Positions 1 to 7,815 of a stretch of DNA of 24,764 nt are shown in pieces. The DNA is from Streptococcus sp. Its GTDB lineage: Bacteria; Bacillota; Bacilli; Lactobacillales; Aerococcaceae. Position 1 is the stretch's first letter; every line of letters starts with the position of its first letter. Under the pieces are notes generated by a model. It made no database searches. It had not been told where the DNA came from and saw only the letters and a list, made by a program, of their open reading frames with translations. The translations under genes and the position numbers were made by a program. The DNA lies in contig JABZYY010000010.1 in the NCBI GenBank assembly GCA_015264885.1, positions 1-24,764 of the forward strand, in the 5' to 3' direction.

Positions 1-1213
1 ACACGATACCGTAACCACGCGTCATAATCTTCAGTGGACTAAGTAAATCTAATTTCTCCACTAATTGTTGGAATCTGATTTGCTTATCCTGTAAGTAATT
101 TTGATTGCTATCAAGTAATTGCTTATGCAACCATTCGAGTTTTTGCTTTTGTTGAATTAATAATTGTTCTGGTGACACTAATTGCAGGCGGTGCGTAAAT
201 TGCATCGATTGTTGTTTTGCTAGGTGAAGTCTTTGTTGCATCCCTTGCATTAGCTTTAATCGCAATTGATCGACTTGTTGTGCATAGACTTCATACATTC
301 GCTCTGGTTTTACAAAAATACCAGACTTCTCTAATTTGCTTAATAACTCTTTACGGGTATTCAACTGATTGAGCATCGTCGTTTGCAAGCGACCCGTTAA
401 GTTTCCAAGTGTTAAATGAATGTCATTTAAGACCGGTGTTGCAAGTTCTGCTGCGGCAGTCGGTGTGGCCGCGCGTTGGTCAGCCGCAAAGTCTGTTAAA
501 GTCGTATCTGTTTCATGCCCCACACTGGAGATTATAGGTAGTGAGAATGAAGCGACACGTCTTACAACCGGTTCTTCATTAAAGGCCCATAAATCTTCGA
601 TGGAACCTCCACCACGACCAATGATAACCACATCGGCATCCGACTGTTCTACTAAGTCTAAGTTTTTAAGAATACTTGGAACAGCGTGTACTCCTTGCAC
701 CACGGTTGGATATAATACGAGTTGCGCGATTGGAAAACGACGTGCAACCGTTGTTTGAATATCTCGGATAACAGCACCTGTATCACTGGTTAGAATCGCA
801 ATTTTCTTTGGAAATACAGGAATGGGTTTCTTAGGCCCAGCAAATAAGCCTTCTTCCGTTAACTTCTTTTTCAACTGCTCATAGGCTTGATAAAGAGCGC
901 CGACCCCATCTGGTTCCATGTGCTCGATAATCATTTGGTATTTCCCAGATTTCTCATATACCGTAACCCGCCCAATCACAAGAACTTTCATCCCTTCTTC
1001 TGGTTGGAATTGAATTTTCTTGTACGCTCCTTGGAACATTGTTGCTGCGATAATCGCATTTTCATCCTTCAAGTTAAAATACTTATGCACACTATTTTTA
1101 TTAAAGTTCGAAATTTCTCCCGTCAAATAAACACGGTCTAAGTGCGGATCACGGTCAAATTTAGTTTTAATATACTTCGTCAGCGCACTGACGGTTAAGT
1201 ATTCTTGTTCCAT
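1..1213 (-). CDS. xseA: Exodeoxyribonuclease VII large subunit (3' end outside window)
   Basis: Large catalytic subunit of exonuclease VII, which with several XseB subunits degrades single-stranded DNA in both directions in the cytoplasm. Reading leftward from the ATG at 1211-1213, the frame stays open to the window edge (about 404 codons; family length is about 450, so some 45 C-terminal residues are missing). The N-terminal 100 residues form the OB-fold part, with a TGEISNF motif at about 31-37. The catalytic domain shows GRGGGSIEDLWAFNEE near 199-214, GHETD near 232-236 and RAATPTAAAE near 247-256, all family hallmarks. The remainder is Gln/Leu/Lys-rich and looks coiled-coil, as expected for the part that carries XseB. 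It starts 3 nt after the folD stop, so the two are co-transcribed and probably translationally coupled. xseB would be expected just beyond the left edge. Family identification is firm. Confidence 0.95.
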   Translation of the reverse strand, partial: MEQEYLTVSALTKYIKTKFDRDPHLDRVYLTGEISNFNKNSVHKYFNLKDENAIIAATMFQGAYKKIQFQPEEGMKVLVIGRVTVYEKSGKYQMIIEHMEPDGVGALYQAYEQLKKKLTEEGLFAGPKKPIPVFPKKIAILTSDTGAVIRDIQTTVARRFPIAQLVLYPTVVQGVHAVPSILKNLDLVEQSDADVVIIGRGGGSIEDLWAFNEEPVVRRVASFSLPIISSVGHETDTTLTDFAADQRAATPTAAAELATPVLNDIHLTLGNLTGRLQTTMLNQLNTRKELLSKLEKSGIFVKPERMYEVYAQQVDQLRLKLMQGMQQRLHLAKQQSMQFTHRLQLVSPEQLLIQQKQKLEWLHKQLLDSNQNYLQDKQIRFQQLVEKLDLLSPLKIMTRGYGIV

Positions 1214-1216
1214 GTC

Positions 1217-2065
1217 CTACTCCTTCTTACTTTTCGCATTTTTTACGGTTTGCGCTAGTAGCATCGCAATCGTCATAGGACCAACTCCACCTGGTACTGG
1301 TGTAATGGCACTTGTCTGAGGCGCTACTTCTTCAAAGAGGACATCTCCACAGAGTTTTCCTGCTTCATTACGGTTAATGCCGACATCGATCACAACGGCT
1401 CCTTCTTTCACGAAGTCTTTTGTAATGAGTCCAGCTTTCCCTACTGCACTAATCAAAATATCAGCACGTTTAGCAACTTTCGCTAAATCTTTAGTACGAC
1501 TGTGGCAAACTGTAACTGTCGCACCATGATTCAATCCTAAAAGTGCCATTGGACGGCCGACTATCGTACTTTGGCCGATAATCACCATCTCTTTCCCAAC
1601 AAGGTCAATATTATATTCTTTGAAGAATTCCATGATTCCTTGCGGTGTACACGGAACAATCGATTCATCCTTTTGCAGTAACTTCCCTAAGTTCACTGGA
1701 TGGAACCCGTCCACATCTTTTTCAGGAACAATCGCTTCTAAGACAGCATCAGTATCGATGTGTTTTGGCAGAGGCAATTGCACCAAAATCCCGTGAACGC
1801 TAGCGTCATGATTGAACTTATTCACGTATTCTAATAACTCTTCTTGTGTCGTTTCTTCGCTGAGGCGAATCACGTTTGAATGAATGCCTACTTCTGTTGC
1901 TGCACGTTCTTTGTTACGCACGTACACTTGGCTAGCTGGGTCTTCTCCAACAAGAATGACTGTTAGTGAAGGTGTGACTCCACTCTTAGAAAGTTGTTGT
2001 ACTTCCTGTTTTAGTCCTTCTCTTATTTTTCCAGCTAATGCTTTCCCATCTAGAATTTGCGTCAT
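1217..2065 (-). CDS. folD: Bifunctional methylenetetrahydrofolate dehydrogenase / methenyltetrahydrofolate cyclohydrolase
   Basis: Converts 5,10-methylene-THF to 10-formyl-THF in two steps (NADP-linked dehydrogenase, then cyclohydrolase), feeding purine synthesis and formyl-Met-tRNA. It is 282 residues, normal for FolD. Visible hallmarks are YVRNK at 48-52 (catalytic Tyr48 and Lys52), QLPLP at 96-100, DVDGFHP at 118-123 region, the dinucleotide-binding stretch GQSTIVGRPMA near 164-174 with CHSRT at 187-191, and the C-terminal PVPGGVGPMT near 257-265. The ATG at 2063-2065 is preceded by AAAGGAGA at good spacing. The stop lies 3 nt before the xseA start. Upstream is the 622-bp repeat-containing gap, so folD probably has its own promoter, separate from nusB, which ends in a terminator. 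The nusB-folD-xseA order is conserved in many Firmicutes. Confidence 0.97.
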   Translation of the reverse strand: MTQILDGKALAGKIREGLKQEVQQLSKSGVTPSLTVILVGEDPASQVYVRNKERAATEVGIHSNVIRLSEETTQEELLEYVNKFNHDASVHGILVQLPLPKHIDTDAVLEAIVPEKDVDGFHPVNLGKLLQKDESIVPCTPQGIMEFFKEYNIDLVGKEMVIIGQSTIVGRPMALLGLNHGATVTVCHSRTKDLAKVAKRADILISAVGKAGLITKDFVKEGAVVIDVGINRNEAGKLCGDVLFEEVAPQTSAITPVPGGVGPMTIAMLLAQTVKNAKSKKE

Positions 2066-2143
2066 AGAAGTCTCCTTTTTCTTAAAATAATGTTGTTAAA
2101 TTGATAAAAATAAAATATGTATGGTGAAATTAACAAATGTGTG

Positions 2144-2163
2144 AATTATCATATATGATAATT
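2144..2163. promoter_or_regulatory. Perfect 20-bp palindrome upstream of folD (candidate promoter/operator region)
   Basis: A perfect self-complementary 20-mer, AATTATCATA followed by its reverse complement, lies about 80 bp upstream of the folD start. On the minus strand it contains TATGAT, a possible -10, with a TTGAAT at 2173-2178 as a weak -35; the spacer of 19 is long. The dyad could be an operator or just AT-rich chance symmetry. No cognate regulator is known to me. On the plus strand it is followed by six T residues, but there is no plus-strand gene for it to terminate. Confidence 0.35.
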
Positions 2164-2402
2164 TTTTAGTGCATTCAATGGGGTGTGACATGACTTAGGC
2201 GCAGTGGTTTATTGACTTTCGAGTTTAGGTTTAATACTGCAAATAATTTAAATTGTATTGTCTTATAAACTAACCATTCAATATCATTTGCAATGCCCAC
2301 GTCTCAAATCTTTCGCACTGTGAGAATATTCTTAGCTTCTGTCTTTCTGCTTCACATCCTTGAAGTTGAACTCGGGCTCACATCCTGTTTTTAGTTGAGC
2401 TC

Positions 2403-2501
2403 GCAATCGCAGAAATGGCGTGCGTTTCCCGAAACATCCGCGGAACGTTTCACGTTCCTTCCGGTGTTCCGGTCCAACGTTCCATTTCTGAGCGCGATTG
2501 C
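2403..2501. repeat. Long palindromic unit A
   Basis: The outer arms GCAATCGC (2403-2410) and GCGATTGC (2494-2501) are exact complements. The next arms AGAAATGG and CCATTTCT are also complementary, with a small GAGC bulge on the right side. Further in, an imperfect stem leads to GGAACG and CGTTCC flanking a TTTCA loop near 2442-2458. As RNA or extruded DNA this would make a hairpin of roughly 100 nt. Confidence 0.75.
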
Positions 2502-2524
2502 TCACATCCTTTGTAGTTGAGTTC

Positions 2525-2625
2525 GTCTTCGCAGAAATCGCGTCCACTTCCCAAACCATACGCACATCGTTTTTAACGATGCTTGCGTTGGTTTGGTCCA
2601 GTGGTCGATTTCTACCCGCGAAGAC
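2525..2625. repeat. Long palindromic unit B
   Basis: Arms GTCTTCGC (2525-2532) and GCGAAGAC (2618-2625) are exact complements. Pairing continues almost without interruption: AGAAATCG with CGATTTCT, CCACT with AGTGG, CCAAACC with GGTTTGG, ACGCA with TGCGT, and CATCGTT with AACGATG around a short T-rich loop near 2569-2574. It shares the GCAGAAAT segment with unit A but differs in most stem positions, and the paired changes suggest the structure rather than the sequence is kept. Confidence 0.8.
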
Positions 2626-2640
2626 TCGCATCCTGCTTTA

Positions 2641-2673
2641 AAAAAGAGTCTGAAACTGTTGCTTCAGACTCTT
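2641..2673 (-). terminator. Rho-independent terminator after nusB
   Basis: The arms AAGAGTCTGAA (2644-2654) and TTCAGACTCTT (2663-2673) form an 11-bp perfect stem with an 8-nt loop. On the minus strand the stem is followed by a run of T (A-run at 2640-2645 on the plus strand). It lies 14 bp past the nusB stop, so it closes the yqhY-nusB unit. Confidence 0.92.
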
Positions 2674-2687
2674 CGTGTAGTAGAATC

Positions 2688-3149
2688 TTACCCGTTTACT
2701 AAGTTTGATAAGATACCATTAATAAATTTCGCTGATTTTTCGTCACTGTAAGTTTTTGCGATTTCAATTGCTTCGTTTAACGCTACAGTTTGTGGAACTT
2801 CTAATTCTGGAGAAGTCATTTCGAAAATAGCCACTCGCATGATGATTAAGTCTAAACGGACAATACGGTTTAGCTTCCATCCTTTTAAGTACTTTTCGAT
2901 TAACGCGTCGATTTTCTCGACATTATTTTGAACTCCTCGCACTAATGCTATGCTATATGCAATCTCTGGAACTTCGTTAAGTAACTCTTCTTCCGTAATT
3001 GCTTCGATAGAATAAGGTGAATCTTCTGAGCATTCCAACGCAAGACTAAGCGCATCTACAATGTGCATTTCAGGCGACACATCTAGTTGGTATAAAGCTT
3101 GAATAGCCAATACTCGTAGTGCTCGTCTTTTTAATGGTTTACGACTCAC
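2688..3149 (-). CDS. nusB: Transcription antitermination factor NusB
   Basis: NusB binds boxA RNA together with NusE (S10) and supports antitermination, chiefly on rRNA operons. The protein has 153 residues (family about 140). The N-terminus has the Arg-rich RRALRVLAIQALYQLD segment at 8-23, and the C-terminal half has the conserved helices RIVRLDLIIMR and VALNEAIEIAKTYSDEKSAKFING. The start is a GTG (3147-3149) whose first G is also the last base of the preceding yqhY TAG stop, a 1-nt overlap. A GGGGGAT Shine-Dalgarno sits inside the yqhY end. This arrangement implies translational coupling. A strong terminator follows 14 bp after the stop. Identification is firm. Confidence 0.96.
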   Translation of the reverse strand: MSRKPLKRRALRVLAIQALYQLDVSPEMHIVDALSLALECSEDSPYSIEAITEEELLNEVPEIAYSIALVRGVQNNVEKIDALIEKYLKGWKLNRIVRLDLIIMRVAIFEMTSPELEVPQTVALNEAIEIAKTYSDEKSAKFINGILSNLVNG

Positions 3150-3538
3150 TATTCATCCCCCAATTCAAATAATTCTGCATCCGCATGGTGCACTGGTAAA
3201 ATTTCTTGAACGTGAACATTCACTTGTGAAATGACTAATTCACAGCTGAACAATAATTGTTCTTTAATTTTATTTTGCAATACTAGAGCTGTTTTTGGAA
3301 TTGAAACACCGTAATCTACATTTCCGTAAATATCAATTACAAATGATCCGTTTTCTTCTGTTAAATAAGCCCCTTTAGATAATTGTTTTCCACCGAAAAT
3401 AGTGTTTAAGAATCCAGGAACTGGATAGAAGCCTTCCACTTGTGCAGCTACAATCCCTGCAATGCTTTCGATAACTTCAGGAGCAATTTCGATTGCACCT
3501 AGTTCTTGATCTTTAGAATATTTTTTGATTTGTTCCAT
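3149..3538 (-). CDS. yqhY: Asp23/Gls24 (DUF322) family protein, YqhY type
   Basis: A 129-residue Asp23-domain protein. Family features visible are the N-terminal GAIEIAPEVIESIAGIVAAQVEG stretch split around 14-36, the GNVDYGVSIPKTA segment near 72-84, and the C-terminal VNVHVQEILP near 107-115. It lacks a signal peptide and membrane segment, so it is probably cytoplasmic. By position next to nusB it matches YqhY of Bacillus rather than the alkaline-shock Asp23 of Staphylococcus. In B. subtilis loss of YqhY selects mutations in acetyl-CoA carboxylase genes, which links the family to fatty-acid synthesis; transfer of that role here is inference, though the acc genes are only about 1.3 kb away. 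The ATG at 3536-3538 is preceded by GGGAGGT. It has its own promoter and is co-transcribed with nusB. Confidence 0.9.
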   Translation of the reverse strand: MEQIKKYSKDQELGAIEIAPEVIESIAGIVAAQVEGFYPVPGFLNTIFGGKQLSKGAYLTEENGSFVIDIYGNVDYGVSIPKTALVLQNKIKEQLLFSCELVISQVNVHVQEILPVHHADAELFELGDE

Positions 3539-3597
3539 TTTGTAACCTCCCTGTTTGATAGAAAATTACTCATAAAAAGATTTTCCAATTCTCATTT

Positions 3598-3626
3598 AGT
3601 TTACCATGAAACAGCTATTCTCACAA
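3598..3626 (-). promoter_or_regulatory. Promoter of yqhY-nusB
   Basis: On the minus strand, TTGTGA (3621-3626) and TAAACT (3598-3603) are 17 bp apart, about 60 bp upstream of the yqhY start. No terminator-like hairpin separates pepP from this site, so read-through from pepP is also possible. Confidence 0.5.
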
Positions 3627-3638
3627 CTACCGTCTATT

Positions 3639-4700
3639 TTAGAGAATAATGAGTTCACGAGGAACTTTTTGAATCACTTCGCCGCCAGTTTCATTGATAA
3701 TAATGTCGTCTTCGATACGTACTCCACCAACTCCTGGAAGGTAAATTCCTGGTTCATTTGTAATAACATTACCTGGTACAAATGCTTGTGTCGCAATACG
3801 AGAAACGTTTGGTGCTTCATGGATTTCAAGACCGATACCATGACCTGTTGAGTGAGTGAAGTATTCGCCATAACCACGACTAGCAATGTAGTCACGAGCA
3901 ATCTTGTCTAATTCAACTCCTGTTTTACCAGGTCCTGCTGCTTCGCTCACTTTTAATTGAGCTTGTAGGACAACATCGTGAATCTCTTTTAATTGGTCAA
4001 TTGGTTCACCAACAGCGATTGTTCTAGTCATATCAGACACATAACCATTGTAGTAGCAACCAAAGTCAAGCGTTACTAGATCTCCAGTTTCAATCACTTT
4101 TGCACTCGCAACACCGTGAGGCATTGAAGAACGAACGCCACTTGCGATAATCGTATCAAATGAAACTCCAGTTGCACCAAGGCCGCGCATATAGAAGTCT
4201 AATTCATTTGCCACTTGGATTTCGCTCACACCTGGTTTAATGAAATCTAAAATGTGTAGGAATGCAGCATCTGAAATACGGCAAGCTTCACGGATTGTTT
4301 GGATTTCACCTTCATCTTTGACTTCACGAATTTTCTCTACAATGTTTTGTGTTGGAATTAATGCTGTATCAAATGCATCTTCGAAGATTTCTAATTGTGA
4401 AACTGAAACATGGTCTGCTTCAAATCCAACAAATTTCAAGTCGTTTTCACGAATGATTTTTTCAAATGCTGGAACCCAACCTGTCTTATGTTCAATCACA
4501 TGGAATCCTTTTGCTTGTTGTTGTGCTTGTTGAGTGTAACGAGCATCTGTTACAAAATAAGCATCTGTCAATGTAATTAATGCAAACCCTGTTGTTCCTG
4601 TAAAGTTTGCTAAATAACGTAAATTGTATGGGCTATAAACAATCAATCCATCAATTTCTTGTTCTTTCATGGAATTTCTTACTTTTTCTAAACGTGTCAT
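3639..4700 (-). CDS. pepP: Xaa-Pro aminopeptidase, M24B family
   Basis: A cytoplasmic metallopeptidase that removes an N-terminal residue preceding proline. The protein has 353 residues: an N-terminal creatinase-like domain (about 1-125) and a C-terminal pita-bread domain. The five metal ligands expected of M24 enzymes are visible: Asp212 (LDFG), Asp223 (SDMTRT), His287 (GHGIG), Glu316 (NEPGIY) and Glu330 (RIEDD), with His194-type SMPHG at 192-196 also conserved. Prolidase (PepQ) has a similar fold and cannot be excluded biochemically, but the position next to yqhY-nusB fits the yqhT/pepP gene. In streptococci and Bacillus an efp gene usually follows pepP; here it is absent. The ATG at 4698-4700 is preceded by TGGAGGGA. 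It follows the fab operon terminator, so it likely has its own promoter. Confidence 0.92.
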   Translation of the reverse strand: MTRLEKVRNSMKEQEIDGLIVYSPYNLRYLANFTGTTGFALITLTDAYFVTDARYTQQAQQQAKGFHVIEHKTGWVPAFEKIIRENDLKFVGFEADHVSVSQLEIFEDAFDTALIPTQNIVEKIREVKDEGEIQTIREACRISDAAFLHILDFIKPGVSEIQVANELDFYMRGLGATGVSFDTIIASGVRSSMPHGVASAKVIETGDLVTLDFGCYYNGYVSDMTRTIAVGEPIDQLKEIHDVVLQAQLKVSEAAGPGKTGVELDKIARDYIASRGYGEYFTHSTGHGIGLEIHEAPNVSRIATQAFVPGNVITNEPGIYLPGVGGVRIEDDIIINETGGEVIQKVPRELIIL

Positions 4701-4732
4701 ATTTTGTTCCCTCCAATGAAAATGGTAACTCT

Positions 4733-4761
4733 AGTATAACAAAAAAGAGCCTAACAAAAAA
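4733..4761 (-). promoter_or_regulatory. Possible pepP promoter
   Basis: The minus strand has TATACT (4733-4738), a good -10, about 33 bp upstream of the pepP start. The hexamer 17 bp further up is TTTTTT, inside the loop of the accA terminator, so the -35 is poor. The call rests on the -10 and on the need for a promoter after the terminator. Confidence 0.35.
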
Positions 4762-4773
4762 GTCAGGCTCCTT
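4741..4773 (-). terminator. Terminator of the fab-acc operon
   Basis: On the minus strand GAGCCTGAC and GTTAGGCTC pair over 9 bp (one G-U) around a six-T loop, and six T follow the stem. It lies about 20 bp downstream of the accA stop and separates the fab operon from pepP. Confidence 0.9.
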
Positions 4774-4790
4774 GGAATTTTCATCAAATT

Positions 4791-5558
4791 CTAATATTGA
4801 TTAAATCGCTCTAAACGTTGGCTTACAATTTCTTCTTTCGATTTCAATGACCACTCATTTAATTGAACTTCTAATTGTTCTCTCATATCCAAAGCAATCT
4901 CTTCGTTTGTCTTTTTCTTTTCTGGAATAATGCGATCAACAATCTTTTGCGCCAACAAATCATTACTTGTAAATTTCATGAGCTCAGCGGCTTGACTGGC
5001 TTTTGAACCGTCCTTCCACAAAATCGATGCAAATCCTTCTGGAGAAAGAATTGAATACATCGCATATTCCATCATCCAAACTTCATTGGCAACGGCAAGC
5101 GCTAATGCTCCACCACTTCCGCCTTCACCACATAGGATGGCAATGATTGGCACTTTCAAGTGGCTCATAATACGAAGATTATCCGCAATGGCTTCACCGA
5201 TTCCACGTTCTTCCGCAGTTGCCCCGCAGAAAGCACCGGCCGTATTAATAAACGTTACAACTGGACGGTTAAACTTCTCAGCTTGTTTCATCAAACGTGC
5301 ACTCTTACGGTATCCTTCTGGATGGACTTGACCGAAGTTTGTCTTCAAGTTTTCTTGAAGCGTATGCCCCTTCTCCATCCCAATCACCGTAACAGGTTTA
5401 CCGTTTAATGTCGCAATCCCACCTACAAGAGCTTTATCATCGGCGTAGTAACGGTCCCCATGTAATTCAATAAAGTCGTCAAATACGGCGTTAATCCATT
5501 CTTTTGTCGTTGGACGTTTCACATCACGTGCCAACGCAACAATTTTCATTGGTTTCAT
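4791..5558 (-). CDS. accA: Acetyl-CoA carboxylase carboxyltransferase subunit alpha
   Basis: With AccD it forms the carboxyltransferase that moves CO2 from carboxybiotin to acetyl-CoA, giving malonyl-CoA. The length of 255 residues matches the short form of lactic acid bacteria (the E. coli form is about 319 and has an extra N-terminal helix region). Seen: [11 protein letters not shown] at 31-41, INTAGAF at 105-110, [11 protein letters not shown] near 115-125 and the oxyanion-hole-type [10 protein letters not shown] at 144-153. The ATG (5556-5558) overlaps the accD TGA in an ATGA junction, and a GAAAGGAG sequence lies at good distance, which supports 1:1 coupled synthesis with AccD. It is the last gene of the operon, followed by a terminator. 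Confidence 0.96.
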   Translation of the reverse strand: MKPMKIVALARDVKRPTTKEWINAVFDDFIELHGDRYYADDKALVGGIATLNGKPVTVIGMEKGHTLQENLKTNFGQVHPEGYRKSARLMKQAEKFNRPVVTFINTAGAFCGATAEERGIGEAIADNLRIMSHLKVPIIAILCGEGGSGGALALAVANEVWMMEYAMYSILSPEGFASILWKDGSKASQAAELMKFTSNDLLAQKIVDRIIPEKKKTNEEIALDMREQLEVQLNEWSLKSKEEIVSQRLERFNQY

Positions 5559-6415
5559 GCATTCGACTCCTTTCTATGAAGGACAAGTAGACGATGAATC
5601 ATCTTCTTCATTTCCTTACGGTGAACCACCGCATCGATAAACCCTTGTTCCAGAACGGTTTCTGCTTGTTGGAAATCATCTGGAAGTTTTTGGTTCATGG
5701 TTTGTTCCACCACACGTTTTCCAGCAAATCCAACGATAGCTTTTGGTTCTGCTAAAATAATGTCGCCTTGCATTGCAAAGCTTGCAGTGACGCCTCCTGT
5801 TGTTGGATCCGTCAATACTGTTAAATAGAATAATCCAGCTTGATGGTGTTCTTCCACAGCTCCTGATATTTTCGCCATCTGCATGAGAGAGAAAATTCCT
5901 TCTTGCATTCTGGCACCACCTGAAGCGGTAAAAATCACGACTGGTAATTGGCGTTTGATTCCTTCTTGGAAAGCCTTCGTGATTTTCTCACCAACGACTT
6001 GTCCCATTGACCCCATCATAAAGAATGAGTTCATGACGCAACAAATAAAGGATTCTTCCCCGATTGTCGCCACACCGACTGTTACAGCTTCATTTTCTTT
6101 GGCTACTTTAGAGGCTTTCTCCAATTTCGCTTCGTATCCTGGAAAGGCTACATCTACTTTTGGCTTTTCATCCTCAAAGAGTTCCTGGAATGTATCTACT
6201 GTAATGGCTAATCGTTCAGCCGCATTAATTCTAAAATGAGCATCACAGTGCGGACAAACTTTTAAGGATCCTAAGTCTTCTTTGTAGACAATCTTGTCAC
6301 AAGAAGGACATTTCACCCATTTCCCATCCGGAACTGTAGGTAACTCAGACTGTTCAGATAAGTCTACTTTGGTACGATTGATGGTGATATACGACCGTTT
6401 TCTAAACAGACCCAT
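5555..6415 (-). CDS. accD: Acetyl-CoA carboxylase carboxyltransferase subunit beta
   Basis: Partner of AccA in the carboxyltransferase. The protein has 286 residues. The N-terminal zinc ribbon has all four cysteines: Cys36, Cys39, Cys54 and Cys57. The crotonase-fold core shows SGGARMQEG at 165-173, [12 protein letters not shown] at 203-214 and [11 protein letters not shown] at 229-239, the usual acyl-CoA and biotin site segments. In E. coli and Staphylococcus the zinc ribbon also lets the subunit bind its own mRNA; whether that holds here is unknown. It overlaps accA by 4 nt and starts 25 nt after accC, with ATG at 6413-6415 and an AAAGGAGTGA upstream. Confidence 0.96.
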   Translation of the reverse strand: MGLFRKRSYITINRTKVDLSEQSELPTVPDGKWVKCPSCDKIVYKEDLGSLKVCPHCDAHFRINAAERLAITVDTFQELFEDEKPKVDVAFPGYEAKLEKASKVAKENEAVTVGVATIGEESFICCVMNSFFMMGSMGQVVGEKITKAFQEGIKRQLPVVIFTASGGARMQEGIFSLMQMAKISGAVEEHHQAGLFYLTVLTDPTTGGVTASFAMQGDIILAEPKAIVGFAGKRVVEQTMNQKLPDDFQQAETVLEQGFIDAVVHRKEMKKMIHRLLVLHRKESNA

Positions 6416-6440
6416 CTAATCACTCCTTTACTAAATCATT

Positions 6441-7811
6441 CTATTTCTCTTTTGGTTGATTCCAGTGTTTCAAAAATTCAGTTTCAACATACGCAGTAGT
6501 ATAATCTCCACGTCTGAATGCAGAAGAATCTAATAAATCTTCAACGAATTCTTGGTTCGTATCCACACCTTCTACTACAAGTTCAAAGAGCATCCGTTTC
6601 ATGCGAAGAATGGCTTCCTCACGAGTCTTACCATGCGCAATCAACTTCGTTAACATTGAATCGTAGAATGGTGGAATTTGATATCCTGTATACAGTGCTG
6701 ATTCAATACGAACGCCCATACCACCAACAGGTTGGTGTAAGAACGTTACTTTACCTGGAGAAGGACGGAAGCCTTCAAATGGATTTTCAGCGTTTAAACG
6801 ACATTCAATCGCATGACCTTCGAAGGTAATATCCTCTTGCGTAAATGGTAACTCTTCTCCTGCAGCAATTTTAATTTGTTGTTGCACAAGATCCACATTC
6901 GTAATCATTTCTGTAATCGGATGTTCTACTTGAATACGCGTGTTCATTTCCATGAAATAGAAATGTTTTTCTTCATCCACAAGAAACTCAATCGTTCCTG
7001 CGTTTTGATAGCCGACTGCTTTAGCAGCACGAACAGCTGCTTCCCCCATTTCTCTTCTGAGGTGAGAAGAAAGAGATGGACTTGGCGCTTCTTCGATAAT
7101 CTTTTGATTTTTACGTTGAAGTGAACAGTCACGCTCTCCTAGGTGAACCACATTTCCATGTTGGTCGGCTAAAATTTGAATTTCAATATGTTTGGCTGGA
7201 TAGATAATACGTTCCATGTACACATCGGCATTTCCGAAGGCTTGTAAGGCTTCTTGGCGAGCTGTGACAAATTGATGTTCAAATTCTTCAACTGTTTCAA
7301 CACGACGAATTCCTTTACCACCACCACCAGCAACCGCCTTAATTAAGAGCGGGAAGCCGATACGCTTTGCAAGTTCAATTCCTTCTTCAACGGTTGCAAC
7401 GACATCATCACTACCAGGAATTACCGGTACGTTTGCCGCAATCATTTGCTTACGAGCTTCTGCTTTATCCCCCATTTGAGAGATGACTTCGCTTGAAGGC
7501 CCAATGAAAGTGATATTGCATTCCGCACACATTTTGGCAAATTTGGCATTCTCCGATAAGAATCCAAATCCAGGGTGAATCGCTTGTGCGCCTGTTATAA
7601 CGGCTGCGCTCAAAATATTTTCAACTTTTAAGTAAGAATCTTTTGAAGCAGCAGGTCCGATACAAACGGCATGGTCAGCTAATTGTACATGAAGAGCATC
7701 TTTATCCGCTTGGGAATAGACGGCTACCGATTCAATTCCTAACTCGCGACAAGCACGAATAATGCGGCAAGCAATCTCTCCACGGTTTGCGATTAGTACT
7801 CTATTAAACAT
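6441..7811 (-). CDS. accC: Acetyl-CoA carboxylase, biotin carboxylase subunit
   Basis: ATP-grasp enzyme that carboxylates the biotin on AccB with bicarbonate and ATP. I choose the ATG at 7809-7811 (456 codons) because the protein then begins MFNRVLIANRGEIA like its relatives and has the family length. A TTG five codons upstream is in frame but would overlap fabZ. With this start GGGGKG lies at 162-167, HIEIQ at 208-212, and Glu288, Asn290, Arg292 and Glu296 of the EMNTRIQVEH segment fall on the same numbers as in E. coli AccC. The start is 4 nt past the fabZ stop without a convincing Shine-Dalgarno, so translation probably depends on ribosomes finishing fabZ. Confidence 0.95.
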   Translation of the reverse strand: MFNRVLIANRGEIACRIIRACRELGIESVAVYSQADKDALHVQLADHAVCIGPAASKDSYLKVENILSAAVITGAQAIHPGFGFLSENAKFAKMCAECNITFIGPSSEVISQMGDKAEARKQMIAANVPVIPGSDDVVATVEEGIELAKRIGFPLLIKAVAGGGGKGIRRVETVEEFEHQFVTARQEALQAFGNADVYMERIIYPAKHIEIQILADQHGNVVHLGERDCSLQRKNQKIIEEAPSPSLSSHLRREMGEAAVRAAKAVGYQNAGTIEFLVDEEKHFYFMEMNTRIQVEHPITEMITNVDLVQQQIKIAAGEELPFTQEDITFEGHAIECRLNAENPFEGFRPSPGKVTFLHQPVGGMGVRIESALYTGYQIPPFYDSMLTKLIAHGKTREEAILRMKRMLFELVVEGVDTNQEFVEDLLDSSAFRRGDYTTAYVETEFLKHWNQPKEK

Positions 7812-7815
7812 AGGC

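Larger units (their letters stand above)
2351..2640. repeat. Tandem array of long imperfect palindromes with shared junction motif
   Basis: Inside the 622-bp gap between nusB and folD lies a stretch visibly richer in G+C than its surroundings. The junction motif CACATCCT (once CGCATCCT) recurs near 2353, 2380, 2503 and 2628, three times followed by a GTTGA(A/G)(C/T)TCG-like segment. Two full units of about 124 bp separate the last three junctions, and each is a long palindrome. The first interval is only 26 bp and looks like a unit that lost its hairpin. Left of the array (2164-2350) I see only AT-rich sequence without a gene. The array resembles intergenic palindromic repeats that are usually multi-copy, but copy number cannot be judged here. 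Confidence 0.75.

Noticed and set aside
887..1141. Plus-strand open frame within xseA
   Set aside because: The xseA reading frame here encodes the conserved N-terminal domain; the antisense frame has no family features.
2332..2631. A 99-codon minus-strand open frame across the palindrome array
   Set aside because: It follows the two palindromic units, has no recognised domain, and its composition reflects the repeat. Frames of this kind arise when long palindromes lack stops.
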